64,000 bases of DNA, from contig JAETQI010000010.1 in the NCBI GenBank assembly GCA_021770755.1, positions 1 through 64,000 of the forward strand, read 5' to 3'. This document shows positions 44,455-53,661 of the stretch, piece by piece (the stretch's first letter is position 1; each line of letters starts with the position of its first letter). A model generated the notes under the pieces. That model saw only the letters and a program-made list of their open reading frames with translations, was not told the DNA's origin and searched no databases. The position numbers and the translations under genes were made by a program. The DNA comes from Lachnospiraceae bacterium. Lineage in GTDB: Bacteria > Bacillota > Clostridia > Lachnospirales > Lachnospiraceae.

Positions 44455-45759
44455 TTATTTATAAAGATCGCGTTTGTCGATGACGCGGACTGCCTTTCCT
44501 TCGCTCCTGGTGATCGTCTTGGGCTCAACCACCTTCACATCCACCTTGATGCCGAGCATGGACTTCAATCCTGCCACGATCACCCGCTCGCGTTCCGCCG
44601 TGTTGAATCCGGCGTCTGCCGCCATCTCCGGCGTCTTCTCCACCTGTACTTCGATCGTGTCATTGTTTCCGATGCGGTCAACCACGATCTGGTAATTCGC
44701 CTCGTAGCCCTTGTTCAGCAGAACGGTCTCGATCTGCGACGGCCACACATTGACGCCCTTTACAACCATCATATCGTCGCTTCTTCCCATCGGCTTGTGC
44801 ATGCGGATATGCGTGCGCCCGCAGGAGCATTTCTTCCGCGTCAGGTAGCACAGATCCCGTGTGCGGTATCTTAGGAGCGGGAACGCTTTCTTGGTGATGC
44901 AGGTAAACACAAGTTCTCCAATCTCTCCCTCCGGAAGCACTTCACCCGTATCCGGATTGATGATCTCCGGGATAAAATGGTCTTCCTGGATGTGCATGCC
45001 CTGCTGCTCCTCGCACTCAAATGAAACGCCCGGCCCGGAGATCTCCGTAAGCCCGTAGATATCATACGCCTTGATGCCAAGTGATTTCTCGATATTTCTG
45101 CGCATCTCCTCCGTCCATGGCTCCGCTCCAAAGATCCCGGCTTTTAGCCTGAGCTGATCCTTAAGTCCCCGCTCATTGATCGTCTCCCCGAGGTTTGCCG
45201 CGTAGGACGGCGTACAGCAGAGGATCGTGGAACCCAGATCCGTCATAAATTGGAGCTGGCGCTCTGTATTTCCAGAAGACATCGGCAGCGTCAGGCAGCC
45301 TACCTTGTGCGAGCCGCCGTTCAGTCCCGGCCCTCCTGTAAAGAGTCCGTAGCCGTAGCACACATGGCACACGTCGTCCTTTGTGCCGCCTGCCGCGACG
45401 ATCGCCCGCGCACAGCACTCCTCCCACACGTCGATATCCTCCTGCGTATAGAATGCCACCACGCGGCGTCCTGTCGTGCCGCTCGTGGACTGGATCCGCA
45501 CGCAGTCTGACAGCGGCACGCCCAACAGACCATACGGATACTGGTCACGCAGATCGTCCTTCGTGATAAACGGAAGCTTATGTAGATCCTCTATTCCCTT
45601 CACATCATCGGGTTTCACGCCCAACTCGTCCATTTTATCATGATAAAATTTTACATTGTCATATACGAATCGTACCTGTTCTGCCAGCCGTCTGCTCTGC
45701 AGGGCCTGGATCTGCTCCACCGGCATCGTTTCAATTTCTGGTTGATAATAGTTTGCCAT
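44455..45759 (-). CDS. paaK: phenylacetate-CoA ligase
   Basis: Adenylate-forming enzyme of 434 residues that activates phenylacetate (or a similar aryl acid) to its CoA ester with ATP. The AMP-binding P-loop is STSGTTGRRVV, followed by DIYGLTEISGPG and YRTRDLCYL; the C-terminal lid carries TRSEGKAVRVID. In anaerobic gut bacteria such genes often work with indolepyruvate oxidoreductase (not seen here). AAGGAG precedes the ATG. Transcribed alone, divergent from the GH43 gene. Confidence 0.93.
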   Translation of the reverse strand: MANYYQPEIETMPVEQIQALQSRRLAEQVRFVYDNVKFYHDKMDELGVKPDDVKGIEDLHKLPFITKDDLRDQYPYGLLGVPLSDCVRIQSTSGTTGRRVVAFYTQEDIDVWEECCARAIVAAGGTKDDVCHVCYGYGLFTGGPGLNGGSHKVGCLTLPMSSGNTERQLQFMTDLGSTILCCTPSYAANLGETINERGLKDQLRLKAGIFGAEPWTEEMRRNIEKSLGIKAYDIYGLTEISGPGVSFECEEQQGMHIQEDHFIPEIINPDTGEVLPEGEIGELVFTCITKKAFPLLRYRTRDLCYLTRKKCSCGRTHIRMHKPMGRSDDMMVVKGVNVWPSQIETVLLNKGYEANYQIVVDRIGNNDTIEVQVEKTPEMAADAGFNTAERERVIVAGLKSMLGIKVDVKVVEPKTITRSEGKAVRVIDKRDLYK

Positions 45760-45927
45760 TCATAATTCTCCTTCACTTTCATTATTTAAAGTAGTACACT
45801 CTTAAAGTCTACCACATTTTCTCTAAAATGTTAACATATTTTTTGTAATTATGAGGGTATCTTTTTTGTACATTTCACTCTATACTGATGATGTATCGAT
45901 TATCAAGCACAAAGGAGTGATCATTTC

Positions 45928-47478
45928 ATGAAATACACAAATCCCATAATTTCAGGCTTCCACCCTGATCCGAGTATCTGCCGGGTTGGCGGCGACTTCT
46001 ATCTGGTGACGAGCAGCTTCGAATATTTTCCGGGACTCCCGCTGTTTCACAGCACGGATCTCGTTCACTGGGAGCAGATCGGCCATATCCTCAGCCGGAA
46101 CAGTCAGTTCACCCTGACAAAAGAGTCTCCAAACTGTCTGGGCATCTATGCCCCGACGATCCGCTATCACGAGGGTGTCTACTACTGCATCGTCACAAAC
46201 GTGGGCGGTCCTGCGGGCGGCAATTTCTTTGTCTACACGACGGATCCCTACGGTGACTGGTCCGATCCGGTCATGCTCCCCTTTGGAGGGATCGATCCCT
46301 CCCTGTTCTTTGACGACGACGGAAAAGTCTACTACAGCGGTACGGACACAGGAGTCTTTATCGCGGAGCTGACGCTGACAAAGACCACCGGCGAAAACGG
46401 CATACAGATCCGCTGCGATCACGTCGGCCCACAGATATATGCATGGAACGGTTCCGGCGGCAACAACCCCGAGAGTCCGCATCTCTACAAGATCAACGGA
46501 ATGTACTATCTCATGCTCGCGGAGGGCGGCACCGAATACTGCCACATGGTCACGATCGCAAGGAGCCAGTCTGTCTGCGGTCCATATGAAGCGTGTCCCT
46601 TCAATCCGATCCTCACCAACCGCAGCACCGATCTTCTGATCAAGGCAGTAGGCCATGCCGATCTGGTCGAGGATCAGAACGGAAACTGGTGGGCGGTATG
46701 CCTCGGAATCCGTCCGCTGGGCTATCCGTTCCGGCACAACCTGGGGCGCGAGACCCTGCTTGTGCCCGTCACATGGGAACAGGGCTGGCCTGTCATGGGC
46801 ATGAACGGCGACGGTCGTGTCGACGCCGAGATCGAGACTTCGCTGCTGCCCTGCACTCCCTTTGAGAGTGACCGCTATATCCCTGGCAGCAATATGGTTG
46901 ACAACTTTGATACCGGATCCATGCACCCGTCGTGGAACACGATCTACAACCCGGATCACGCTTTATATGAGTTTACGGAAAACGGGCTGATCCTGCACGG
47001 AAACGGGCATGATCTGTCCTGCCGCGACGTTAAGTCCCTCCTATGCCGTCGCCAGGAGCATTTTGACTTTACGGCACGGCTGACTCTTACCGTGGCAAAT
47101 ATCTCCGGCAGCGGCGAAGCCGGACTCTCGATCTACATGAATAACCGGCATCATTACGAGATCGCCCTGACTGTGACCGACCAAAAGCGCTGTCTGATCG
47201 TCCGGCGCCAGATCGGAAGCCTGCGTGCCGTGGAAAACGTCATTGAGTACGACAGCGACACCGTTGTCCTGCAGTTGACCGGTTCCCGGGAAACATACAC
47301 TTTTGCTTACTGCGGTGACGGACAGGACACGCCCGTGACGATCGGTTCCGGCGAGGCGCAGTATCTCACCACAGAGGTTGGCGGTTGTTTCACAGGCAAT
47401 TATATCGCCGTATACGCCACAAACACAGATGCCGTTTGCAGGCAGTTCAGCTATGAACAGGGACACCCGTGCGCATAA
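45928..47478 (+). CDS. glycoside hydrolase family 43 (beta-xylosidase/arabinofuranosidase type)
   Basis: Protein of 516 residues without signal peptide, so cytoplasmic. The five-bladed propeller carries the catalytic base D14 (FHPDPSI), the pKa-modulating Asp in GGIDPSLFFDDDG, and the acid Glu in NNPESPHLYK. A C-terminal beta-sandwich (about 330-516) is typical for GH43 beta-xylosidases. It would cut short xylo- or arabino-oligosaccharides already taken into the cell. AAAGGAG precedes the ATG. No transporter or other xylan gene adjoins it. Confidence 0.93.
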   Translation: MKYTNPIISGFHPDPSICRVGGDFYLVTSSFEYFPGLPLFHSTDLVHWEQIGHILSRNSQFTLTKESPNCLGIYAPTIRYHEGVYYCIVTNVGGPAGGNFFVYTTDPYGDWSDPVMLPFGGIDPSLFFDDDGKVYYSGTDTGVFIAELTLTKTTGENGIQIRCDHVGPQIYAWNGSGGNNPESPHLYKINGMYYLMLAEGGTEYCHMVTIARSQSVCGPYEACPFNPILTNRSTDLLIKAVGHADLVEDQNGNWWAVCLGIRPLGYPFRHNLGRETLLVPVTWEQGWPVMGMNGDGRVDAEIETSLLPCTPFESDRYIPGSNMVDNFDTGSMHPSWNTIYNPDHALYEFTENGLILHGNGHDLSCRDVKSLLCRRQEHFDFTARLTLTVANISGSGEAGLSIYMNNRHHYEIALTVTDQKRCLIVRRQIGSLRAVENVIEYDSDTVVLQLTGSRETYTFAYCGDGQDTPVTIGSGEAQYLTTEVGGCFTGNYIAVYATNTDAVCRQFSYEQGHPCA

Positions 47479-47481
47479 CGT

Positions 47482-47508
47482 AAAAAAGAGCACCCAGAGT
47501 GCTCTTTT
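47482..47508. terminator. bidirectional terminator after the GH43 gene
   Basis: GAGCAC (47488-47493) and GTGCTC (47499-47504) with A6 before and T4 after; shared with the convergent PilZ gene. Confidence 0.8.
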
Positions 47509-47524
47509 ATTACTTTATATCGTA

Positions 47525-47872
47525 TTATTGCTCAATATAGCTTTCCGCGTCGCTGACTACATTGTATACATCGATCCTCTGCAGGTCGATCTCGGGCATT
47601 CCGATGAAAAGACCGCCGTACTCATACGTATCCACGTCCTTCTCGATACGGACGATCTCAATGAACGCATGGATCACTTCCTTGGTCCAGATCGTCAGAT
47701 ACGCCTCGTACACTGCCCCTATATCCAGGATCTCATCACAGTAGAAACCGATCCCTGTCTTGGAGACATTCTTGATATCCACTCCGATCTCCTGCTGATC
47801 GCCCGAATCAATCCTTTTTGCCAGAATCCTTGACTGCAGATCCGTCCTCTTGCTCCTTCTTCTCTCTTCCAT
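47525..47872 (-). CDS. PilZ domain protein
   Basis: Protein of 115 residues, one PilZ domain. The N-terminal MEERRRSKRTDLQSR provides the RxxxR c-di-GMP site, and the later IKNVSKTGIGF matches the (D/N)xSxxG part. It is therefore a likely c-di-GMP receptor. ATG 47872 with AGGAG 10 bp upstream. It stands alone with its own promoter, so its target (motility, adhesion or polysaccharide) cannot be read from the neighbours. Confidence 0.82.
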   Translation of the reverse strand: MEERRRSKRTDLQSRILAKRIDSGDQQEIGVDIKNVSKTGIGFYCDEILDIGAVYEAYLTIWTKEVIHAFIEIVRIEKDVDTYEYGGLFIGMPEIDLQRIDVYNVVSDAESYIEQ

Positions 47873-47950
47873 ATCAACCATACTCCTTTGCAATATAACC
47901 ATTTAAGGAACTATTCAAGTAAACCCAGACATGCAACTTCTTACAATACA

Positions 47951-47979
47951 AAAATAGCAAATAACACTGTAAAAGTCAA
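47951..47979 (-). promoter_or_regulatory. promoter of the PilZ gene
   Basis: TTGACT (47979-47974), a 17-bp spacer and TATTTT (47956-47951) on the minus strand, directly after the queA stop. Confidence 0.5.
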
Positions 47980-47988
47980 CAAAGAATA

Positions 47989-49023
47989 TCACTTGATAAA
48001 ACATGCGTCCCCAAAAGAGAAGAATCTGTACCGCTCCTGCACCGCTGTACGATATGCATTCAGTACATTCTCGCGCCCTGCAAGCGCAGACACGAGCATG
48101 ATGAGTGTGGACTCCGGCAGATGAAAATTCGTGATCAGATCGTCGGTCACTTTGAACTGATATCCCGGATAGATAAAGATCTCCGTGTCGCCGCTCCCGG
48201 CAATTACTTTTCCGTCCGCGTCAGCGGCGCTCTCCACGGTGCGGCAGCTTGTCGTCCCCACACAGATCACCCTGCCGCCCGCCTGCTTTGTACTGTTGAT
48301 CAGATCCGCCGCCTCTTTCGTCACCTGATAGGATTCGGAATGCATATGGTGATTTAGGAGATTTTCCTCCTTGACAGGGCGAAAAGTCCCGAGACCGACA
48401 TGCAGCGTGACATACGCAAGCTTCACCCCTTTATCCCGGATCGTTTCTAACAGTGCCTCTGTAAAGTGCAGTCCGGCTGTCGGCGCCGCAGCCGAGCCTT
48501 CATATCTTGCATACACTGTCTGATAACGGTTCTGATCCGCAAGCTTGTGCGTGATATATGGCGGCAGCGGCATCTCTCCAAGCCTGTCAAGAACCTCCTC
48601 GAAGATCCCCTCGTACTGAAACTGGATGAGCCTGTTCCCCTCGTCGACCACATCGATGACCTTTCCGGTGAGCAGTCCGCCGCCAAAGCTTATGACGGCG
48701 CCTTCCCTTGCCTTTTTCCCCGGTCTGACGAGCGTCTCCCACACATCATTCTCACGGCGTCTGAGCAGGAGCACCTCGACCGCCGCCCCTGTCTCCGCCT
48801 TTGTCCCCATCAGTCTCGCCGGAATGACTTTCGTATTGTTCAGTACCAGGCAGTCTCCCTCATGCAGATAATCCACGATATCCGTAAATTTTTTGTGTTC
48901 GATCCCGCCTGTCTTCCTGTCGAGCACCAGCAGCCTCGAACCCGATCTGTCCTCGAGCGGATCCTGGGCGATCAGCTCGGGCGGCAGGTCAAAATAAAAA
49001 TCCTTCTTCAACAATTCTTTCAT
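47989..49023 (-). CDS. queA: S-adenosylmethionine:tRNA ribosyltransferase-isomerase QueA
   Basis: Protein of 344 residues that adds the ribosyl part of SAM to preQ1 in tRNA, giving epoxyqueuosine at the wobble position. [18 protein letters not shown] at the N-terminus, then VVEVL-like and GLGTFRPVK, and [14 protein letters not shown] at the C-terminus are all QueA signatures. It starts 8 bp after pheT, so it is the third gene of the T-box-controlled operon. Confidence 0.96.
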   Translation of the reverse strand: MKELLKKDFYFDLPPELIAQDPLEDRSGSRLLVLDRKTGGIEHKKFTDIVDYLHEGDCLVLNNTKVIPARLMGTKAETGAAVEVLLLRRRENDVWETLVRPGKKAREGAVISFGGGLLTGKVIDVVDEGNRLIQFQYEGIFEEVLDRLGEMPLPPYITHKLADQNRYQTVYARYEGSAAAPTAGLHFTEALLETIRDKGVKLAYVTLHVGLGTFRPVKEENLLNHHMHSESYQVTKEAADLINSTKQAGGRVICVGTTSCRTVESAADADGKVIAGSGDTEIFIYPGYQFKVTDDLITNFHLPESTLIMLVSALAGRENVLNAYRTAVQERYRFFSFGDACFIK

Positions 49024-49031
49024 ATTATATA

Positions 49032-51452
49032 CTATGCCCTCAGCTCGATGCCAAGTCCCTCCAGACCGTTCAGGATCTTCTTCATAGCTCCCGACACATC
49101 ACTGTCCTCGAGCGTTCTGTCCTTGGCGCGGAACGTGATGGAATACGCCACTGACTTGTAACCCGGCTTGATCTGGGTTCCCTCATAAATATCAAACAAC
49201 TGGTACTCTTCCAGGATCTTGCCGCCGCGCTGCTCGATCACCTTCTCGATATCGCCCACGAGGATATTCTTGGGCACGACCATACTGATGTCGCGCGACA
49301 CTGCAGGATATTTCGCAATGCCCTCGTATTTCCTGTCGAACGAAGCGAACGGAAGGATCTCCGGCAGATCCAGCACAGCGACATACACTTTCACATCGAT
49401 ATCATAATTGTCCCCCACTTCGGGATGGATCTCACCCAGATAACCGATCACCTTGTCCTCATACCGGATCAGCGCCTGACGGCCCGGATGAAGGAACGTC
49501 TTCTCCGCCTTTGGATCATAATCTGCCTTTTTCTTCATGCCAATGCTCTCGAGAAATTCCTCGACCACGCCTTTCATCGTAAAGAAATCGCCTTCCCCGT
49601 ACATGCCCAGTGTGAACTGCATCCGCTCATCCGGATAATCGACTACCGGAACGCTCCTGGGAATATAGATATTGCCAAGCTCGTAGAGGCGCACATTCTT
49701 ATTTCTGCGGTTGTAGTTCGATGCAAGCGATGTCAGGATACCGTTCAGGGAGATCGTTCTCATGACAGAGAAATCCTCGCCAAGCGGATTTGCGATCGTC
49801 ACTGTCTGCCGAAGCGGACTGTCTGCCGGGATCAGAAGTTTGTCAAATACTTTGGGACTCTCGAACGAATAGCACATTCCCTGCGAGAATCCGCAGTATT
49901 CGGCGATATCCCTCGCCTTCTCCTCAACCCGCAGCTTGAACGACAGTTTGCCGGTCGTCGCCTCACCGGTCGGAAGTGTCGTCGGGATCTTATCATATCC
50001 GTAAAATCTCGCAACCTCCTCCGCGATATCCGCAAAGCACTCAATATCCTGGCGGAAAGAGGGCGCCGTGATCATGCCTGTGCCCTGATCGTACGCCAGT
50101 TCTAACCGTTCAAAGATCTGGAGCATTTCCTCCTCCGCGATCTCTGTGCCGAGGAATCTGTTGATCCGCTCCGGCTCAAACCGGATCTGCTTTAATTCCT
50201 CAAACGGCTCTCTGACATCGACGATCCCGCCGACAACTTCACCGCATCCAAGCTCCTCGATCAACTGGCATGCCCTGTTGATCGCCGCCTCTGCATTTCT
50301 CGGATCCAGCCCTTTCTCAAAGATGCCGGACGCGTCTGTTCTAAGTCCCACTCTCTTGGAAGACTTCCTGATATTGGCGCCGTTAAATGTAGCCGCCTCA
50401 AACAGTACCGTCTGCACCTCATCCGTGATCTTCGAATTCTCGCCGCCCATGATGCCCGCAAGCCCGATCTCTTTCTCCGCGTCACAGATCATCAGCATCT
50501 CCGAGTCGAGTTTCCGCACCTGTCCGTCCAGTGTCTGAAACGTATCGCCGTCTTTCGCGCGCCTCACGATGATCCTGTTTCCCGACACGTTATCCAGATC
50601 ATACGCGTGCATCGGCTGACCGTACTCCATCATGACGTAGTTTGTGATATCGACGAGATTGTTGATCGGGCGGATCCCGCACGCTGCCAGACGCCGCTGC
50701 ATCCATTCGGGCGACGGTGCGATCCTGATATTCTTGCAGACCCTTGCGCAGAAACGCGTGCAGAGATCCCTGTCCTGAATCTCGACCGCGATATAATCAT
50801 TGACGTCCTCGTCATTTCCCCTGACTTCCACAACCGGCGGCACAAAGGGCTTCCTGAAAGTAGCCGCGGCTTCTCTTGCGATCCCCAGGATGCTGTAGCA
50901 GTCCACACGGTTCGAGGTCACCTCATACTCTACCACGGTGTCATGCAGCCCGAGGGCTTCGACCGCGTCCTCCCCGGGTGTCACTGGCTTCTGAAATACA
51001 TAGACGCCGTCCTCCGGTGCCTCCGGATACATCTCACGGCTGGAGCCAAGCTCCTCGATCGCGCACATCATACCGCACGATTCGATCCCCCGCAGTTTGC
51101 CTGCCTTGATCCGGATCCCGTCCTCGGGAAGCGGCCCCCCGTCATGTCCGCCGGCAACCCTCCCGCCGTCAAGGACTGTCGGTACATAATCTCCTTCTTT
51201 CAGATTCTGCGCGCCTGTGACGATCTGCACGGTCTCTGTACCGACATTGACCTGACAAACGATCAGTTTATCCGCGTCAGGATGGCGCTCGATCTTCTCG
51301 ATATGCCCCACAACGATCCGCTCCAGATTGTTGTCCAGCCGCTCATATCCTTCTACCTTAGTTCCCGACAATGTCATGGCATCACAGTACGCCCTGTCCT
51401 CACATTCCAGCCCGGGAACATATGCTTTTATCCACGATAATGGTGTATTCAT
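49032..51452 (-). CDS. pheT: phenylalanine-tRNA ligase beta subunit
   Basis: Protein of 806 residues, the usual bacterial length. In order: N-terminal tRNA-binding (OB) domain ([17 protein letters not shown]), B3/B4 editing region, B5, catalytic-like module and a C-terminal ferredoxin-fold anticodon-binding domain ([20 protein letters not shown]). Forms the alpha2-beta2 enzyme with PheS; beta edits Tyr-tRNA-Phe. ATG 51452 follows GGAGG by 5 bp. It is 57 bp after pheS. Confidence 0.97.
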   Translation of the reverse strand: MNTPLSWIKAYVPGLECEDRAYCDAMTLSGTKVEGYERLDNNLERIVVGHIEKIERHPDADKLIVCQVNVGTETVQIVTGAQNLKEGDYVPTVLDGGRVAGGHDGGPLPEDGIRIKAGKLRGIESCGMMCAIEELGSSREMYPEAPEDGVYVFQKPVTPGEDAVEALGLHDTVVEYEVTSNRVDCYSILGIAREAAATFRKPFVPPVVEVRGNDEDVNDYIAVEIQDRDLCTRFCARVCKNIRIAPSPEWMQRRLAACGIRPINNLVDITNYVMMEYGQPMHAYDLDNVSGNRIIVRRAKDGDTFQTLDGQVRKLDSEMLMICDAEKEIGLAGIMGGENSKITDEVQTVLFEAATFNGANIRKSSKRVGLRTDASGIFEKGLDPRNAEAAINRACQLIEELGCGEVVGGIVDVREPFEELKQIRFEPERINRFLGTEIAEEEMLQIFERLELAYDQGTGMITAPSFRQDIECFADIAEEVARFYGYDKIPTTLPTGEATTGKLSFKLRVEEKARDIAEYCGFSQGMCYSFESPKVFDKLLIPADSPLRQTVTIANPLGEDFSVMRTISLNGILTSLASNYNRRNKNVRLYELGNIYIPRSVPVVDYPDERMQFTLGMYGEGDFFTMKGVVEEFLESIGMKKKADYDPKAEKTFLHPGRQALIRYEDKVIGYLGEIHPEVGDNYDIDVKVYVAVLDLPEILPFASFDRKYEGIAKYPAVSRDISMVVPKNILVGDIEKVIEQRGGKILEEYQLFDIYEGTQIKPGYKSVAYSITFRAKDRTLEDSDVSGAMKKILNGLEGLGIELRA

Positions 51453-51509
51453 GTTATCCTCCAATCTATGACATACGTGTCACATTTCAATCTATTTTAC
51501 GGATCCATA

Positions 51510-52529
51510 TCAGAACTGCTTTAGGAATCTGATATCATTCTCATACAGGAGCCGCATATCGTCGATCTCATACTTTAACAGCGCGATCCGCTCCAGACCA
51601 ACGCCAAATGCAAAACCGGTGTATGTCTCCGGATCGATATCGCACATCTTTAACACCTTGGGATGCACCATACCGCAGCCAAGGATCTCGATCCAGCCCT
51701 CGCCTTTGCAGAAACGGCATCCGCTCCCGCCGCACTTAAAACACGACACGTCCATCTCGGCGGAAGGCTCCGTGAACGGGAAATGATGCGGTCTGAACTT
51801 GACTCTGGTATCCTCCCCGAAAAGCTCCTTTGCAAACTCCGCAAGCGTGCCCTTCAGATCGGCAAACGTGATATTCCTGTCGATCACAAGTCCCTCGATC
51901 TGGTGGAAGGAGGGAGAGTGTGTCGCATCCACTTCATCTGCGCGGAACACCCGCCCCGGAGCGATCATCCGGATCGGAAGCTTCCCCTTCTCCATCTCAT
52001 GCACCTGCACGCCGGAAGTCTGCGTCCTGAGCAGGATATCATTGTTAATATAAAATGTGTCCTGCTCATCCTTTGCCGGATGGTCTGCCGGGATGTTCAG
52101 CGCCTCGAAATTATAATAATCCTTCTCAATCTCAGGTCCCTCCACGACCTCATAGCCCATCCCGATAAAGATGCGCTCCACTTCCTCCAGCGCGATGGTG
52201 TTCGGATGGCGGTGTCCGACCTTATTTCGCTGCGCGGGAAGTGTCACGTCGATCACTTCCGCCCGCATCTTCGCCTCGCGGAGCCTGCGCTCCATGCTTA
52301 CTCTCGCCTCGTCAAGCACCCGCTCGATCTCCTCGCGCGCATCATTGACAAGCTGCCCGATCTTGGGTCTGTCCTCGGGTGCTACGTCTTTCATGCCCTT
52401 GAGCACCGCCGTGAGTTCGCCCTTTTTCCCCAGAAAATTGACACGGACGTCATTTAATCTGTCCAGCGCTTCGCTCTCGTTGATCTGCCGGATCGCCTCT
52501 GCCTTGATCTGTTCTAACTTCTCTTTCAT
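51510..52529 (-). CDS. pheS: phenylalanine-tRNA ligase alpha subunit
   Basis: Class II synthetase subunit of 339 residues: N-terminal coiled coil that touches tRNA, then the catalytic core with motif 2 (PGRVFRADEVDATHSPSFHQ) and motif 3 (GFAFGVGLERIALLKY). ATG 52529 follows AGGAG by 7 bp. Expression is controlled by the T-box leader upstream, which senses uncharged tRNA-Phe. Confidence 0.97.
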   Translation of the reverse strand: MKEKLEQIKAEAIRQINESEALDRLNDVRVNFLGKKGELTAVLKGMKDVAPEDRPKIGQLVNDAREEIERVLDEARVSMERRLREAKMRAEVIDVTLPAQRNKVGHRHPNTIALEEVERIFIGMGYEVVEGPEIEKDYYNFEALNIPADHPAKDEQDTFYINNDILLRTQTSGVQVHEMEKGKLPIRMIAPGRVFRADEVDATHSPSFHQIEGLVIDRNITFADLKGTLAEFAKELFGEDTRVKFRPHHFPFTEPSAEMDVSCFKCGGSGCRFCKGEGWIEILGCGMVHPKVLKMCDIDPETYTGFAFGVGLERIALLKYEIDDMRLLYENDIRFLKQF

Positions 52530-52566
52530 CACCAATCTCCTTTTCTATATGATTCTATATGATCAA

Positions 52567-52864
52567 AATGAAAAATCCCCTGTAGAAATCATTCTACAAG
52601 GGACGATTAAAACCGCGGTACCACCCATGTTCCTATGATATCCATGCGGCACAGCCATACGCCGCCCGCATACCATAGACGCTCACAAGACGTAACGTGT
52701 CACTCCGTCTCTCCCTACAATGCTGACTGACAGCACTTCAGGAAAGCTGCTCCGGTGGGAACTTTGGTATCATATCTGAACTGAGGAGGCTTTCAGCCGG
52801 TGACCTCCGATCTCTGACAGAAAATATGACCCTACTTACACCTTCATTGCATTTTGATATTATT
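52567..52864 (-). promoter_or_regulatory. T-box riboswitch of the pheST-queA operon
   Basis: On the minus strand GGGTGGTACCGCGG (52626-52613) is the T-box sequence that binds the tRNA acceptor end. It is followed by a terminator (CCCTTGTAGAA/TTCTACAGGGG, then T5; 52603-52571). Upstream lies the structured Stem I region; a TTC triplet at 52761-52759 is the candidate Phe specifier, but its placement in the specifier loop was not folded. Uncharged tRNA-Phe should favour antitermination. This and the promoter fill the gene-free stretch 52530-52938. Confidence 0.93.
52571..52603 (-). terminator. T-box leader terminator
   Basis: An 11-bp stem with a T run on the minus strand, competing with the antiterminator that holds the T-box sequence. 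Confidence 0.85.
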
Positions 52865-52871
52865 GAAAACT

Positions 52872-52900
52872 ATAATATGTTATCCGACAGAAAATGTCAA
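52872..52900 (-). promoter_or_regulatory. promoter of the pheS leader
   Basis: TTGACA (52900-52895), a 17-bp spacer and TATTAT (52877-52872) on the minus strand; perfect -35 and five of six in the -10. Confidence 0.85.
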
Positions 52901-52938
52901 GACCCAAAACAAAATTTATATCATCAGACACAAGATTT

Positions 52939-53661
52939 TCAAGCAGTGCACCCGCCGGTTTCCATCCATAAGATCCTCGACAAATCCGGCGCATACGGCG
53001 ACATCAGGACTATAAAATCCCGGCACAGCCTTGCCGCATCGGAATTTTGCCTGACCTTCCCTCCCGCATGGCTCCCGCTCCCAGAAGTCAGTCCCCCGTG
53101 CGGTGCGGCTGACGCGATCGCCTGGTCATGCAGCGAAGTGACGATCCTGCCTGTTTTCAGTTCTTTCTGGTATGCGTTCACAAGCCCCATCATCGCCGCC
53201 ACCATATTATGCCTGTTTGGCATGGTATTTCCGCGGTCAATGCACTTTCTGATCCTTGCCACGGCATCTTTCAGTGCGCAGTCGAGTGTGGCAGCGCATG
53301 ATGCCGGAAGCATCTCCTCATCATATCCGCCGCGCCGGTTCCACTCATCCGCGGCAAGGATCATCCTTCTGTACCTGCCAAGGAATTTGTATATGCCTTC
53401 CAGCGCCCCCTCATTCCAGCTATCATAGTAAGGCGCATCGTTCTCCCTGGGTGTATTTTCAAATAACAGATAGAGCCGCAGGCAGTCTGTGCCGTAATCC
53501 ATCACCAGATCCTCGTCAAACACCCGCTTTCCAGTTTCGTCCAGCCATTGCAGCAGGGACTTGTCATATATGGGACTGTCGGGGATCACGCACCCCGACA
53601 GCTTCTTGGCATGATATTCGATCTCCCGGTGGTTCATCGGCGTAAACATATCATGAACCAT
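52939..53661 (-). CDS. stand-alone LeuRS C-terminal (anticodon-binding) domain-like protein
   Basis: Protein of 240 residues resembling only the part of leucyl-tRNA synthetase after the KMSKS loop: DLVMDYGTDCLRLYLLFENT and EGALEGIYKFLGRYRRMI (compare [20 protein letters not shown] and [14 protein letters not shown] in the neighbouring LeuRS), then the helical anticodon-binding part (NRHNMVAAMMGLVNAYQKEL). No HIGH or KMSKS motif. A Gly/Ser-rich loop (GGLTSGSGSHAGGK) replaces part of the domain, and the end (DFIVLMSPYAPDLSRILW) matches the Leu[16 protein letters not shown] region. Its ATG overlaps the leuS stop (TAATG), so it is co-translated. Intact reading frame; likely a tRNA-Leu-binding or LeuRS-partner protein. 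Confidence 0.75.
   Translation of the reverse strand: MVHDMFTPMNHREIEYHAKKLSGCVIPDSPIYDKSLLQWLDETGKRVFDEDLVMDYGTDCLRLYLLFENTPRENDAPYYDSWNEGALEGIYKFLGRYRRMILAADEWNRRGGYDEEMLPASCAATLDCALKDAVARIRKCIDRGNTMPNRHNMVAAMMGLVNAYQKELKTGRIVTSLHDQAIASAAPHGGLTSGSGSHAGGKVRQNSDAARLCRDFIVLMSPYAPDLSRILWMETGGCTA

Noticed and set aside
52939-53661. LeuRS-like gene as a simple pseudogene
   Set aside because: The frame is intact, it has a coupled start at the leuS stop, and it is far diverged from the adjacent LeuRS while keeping the domain pattern.
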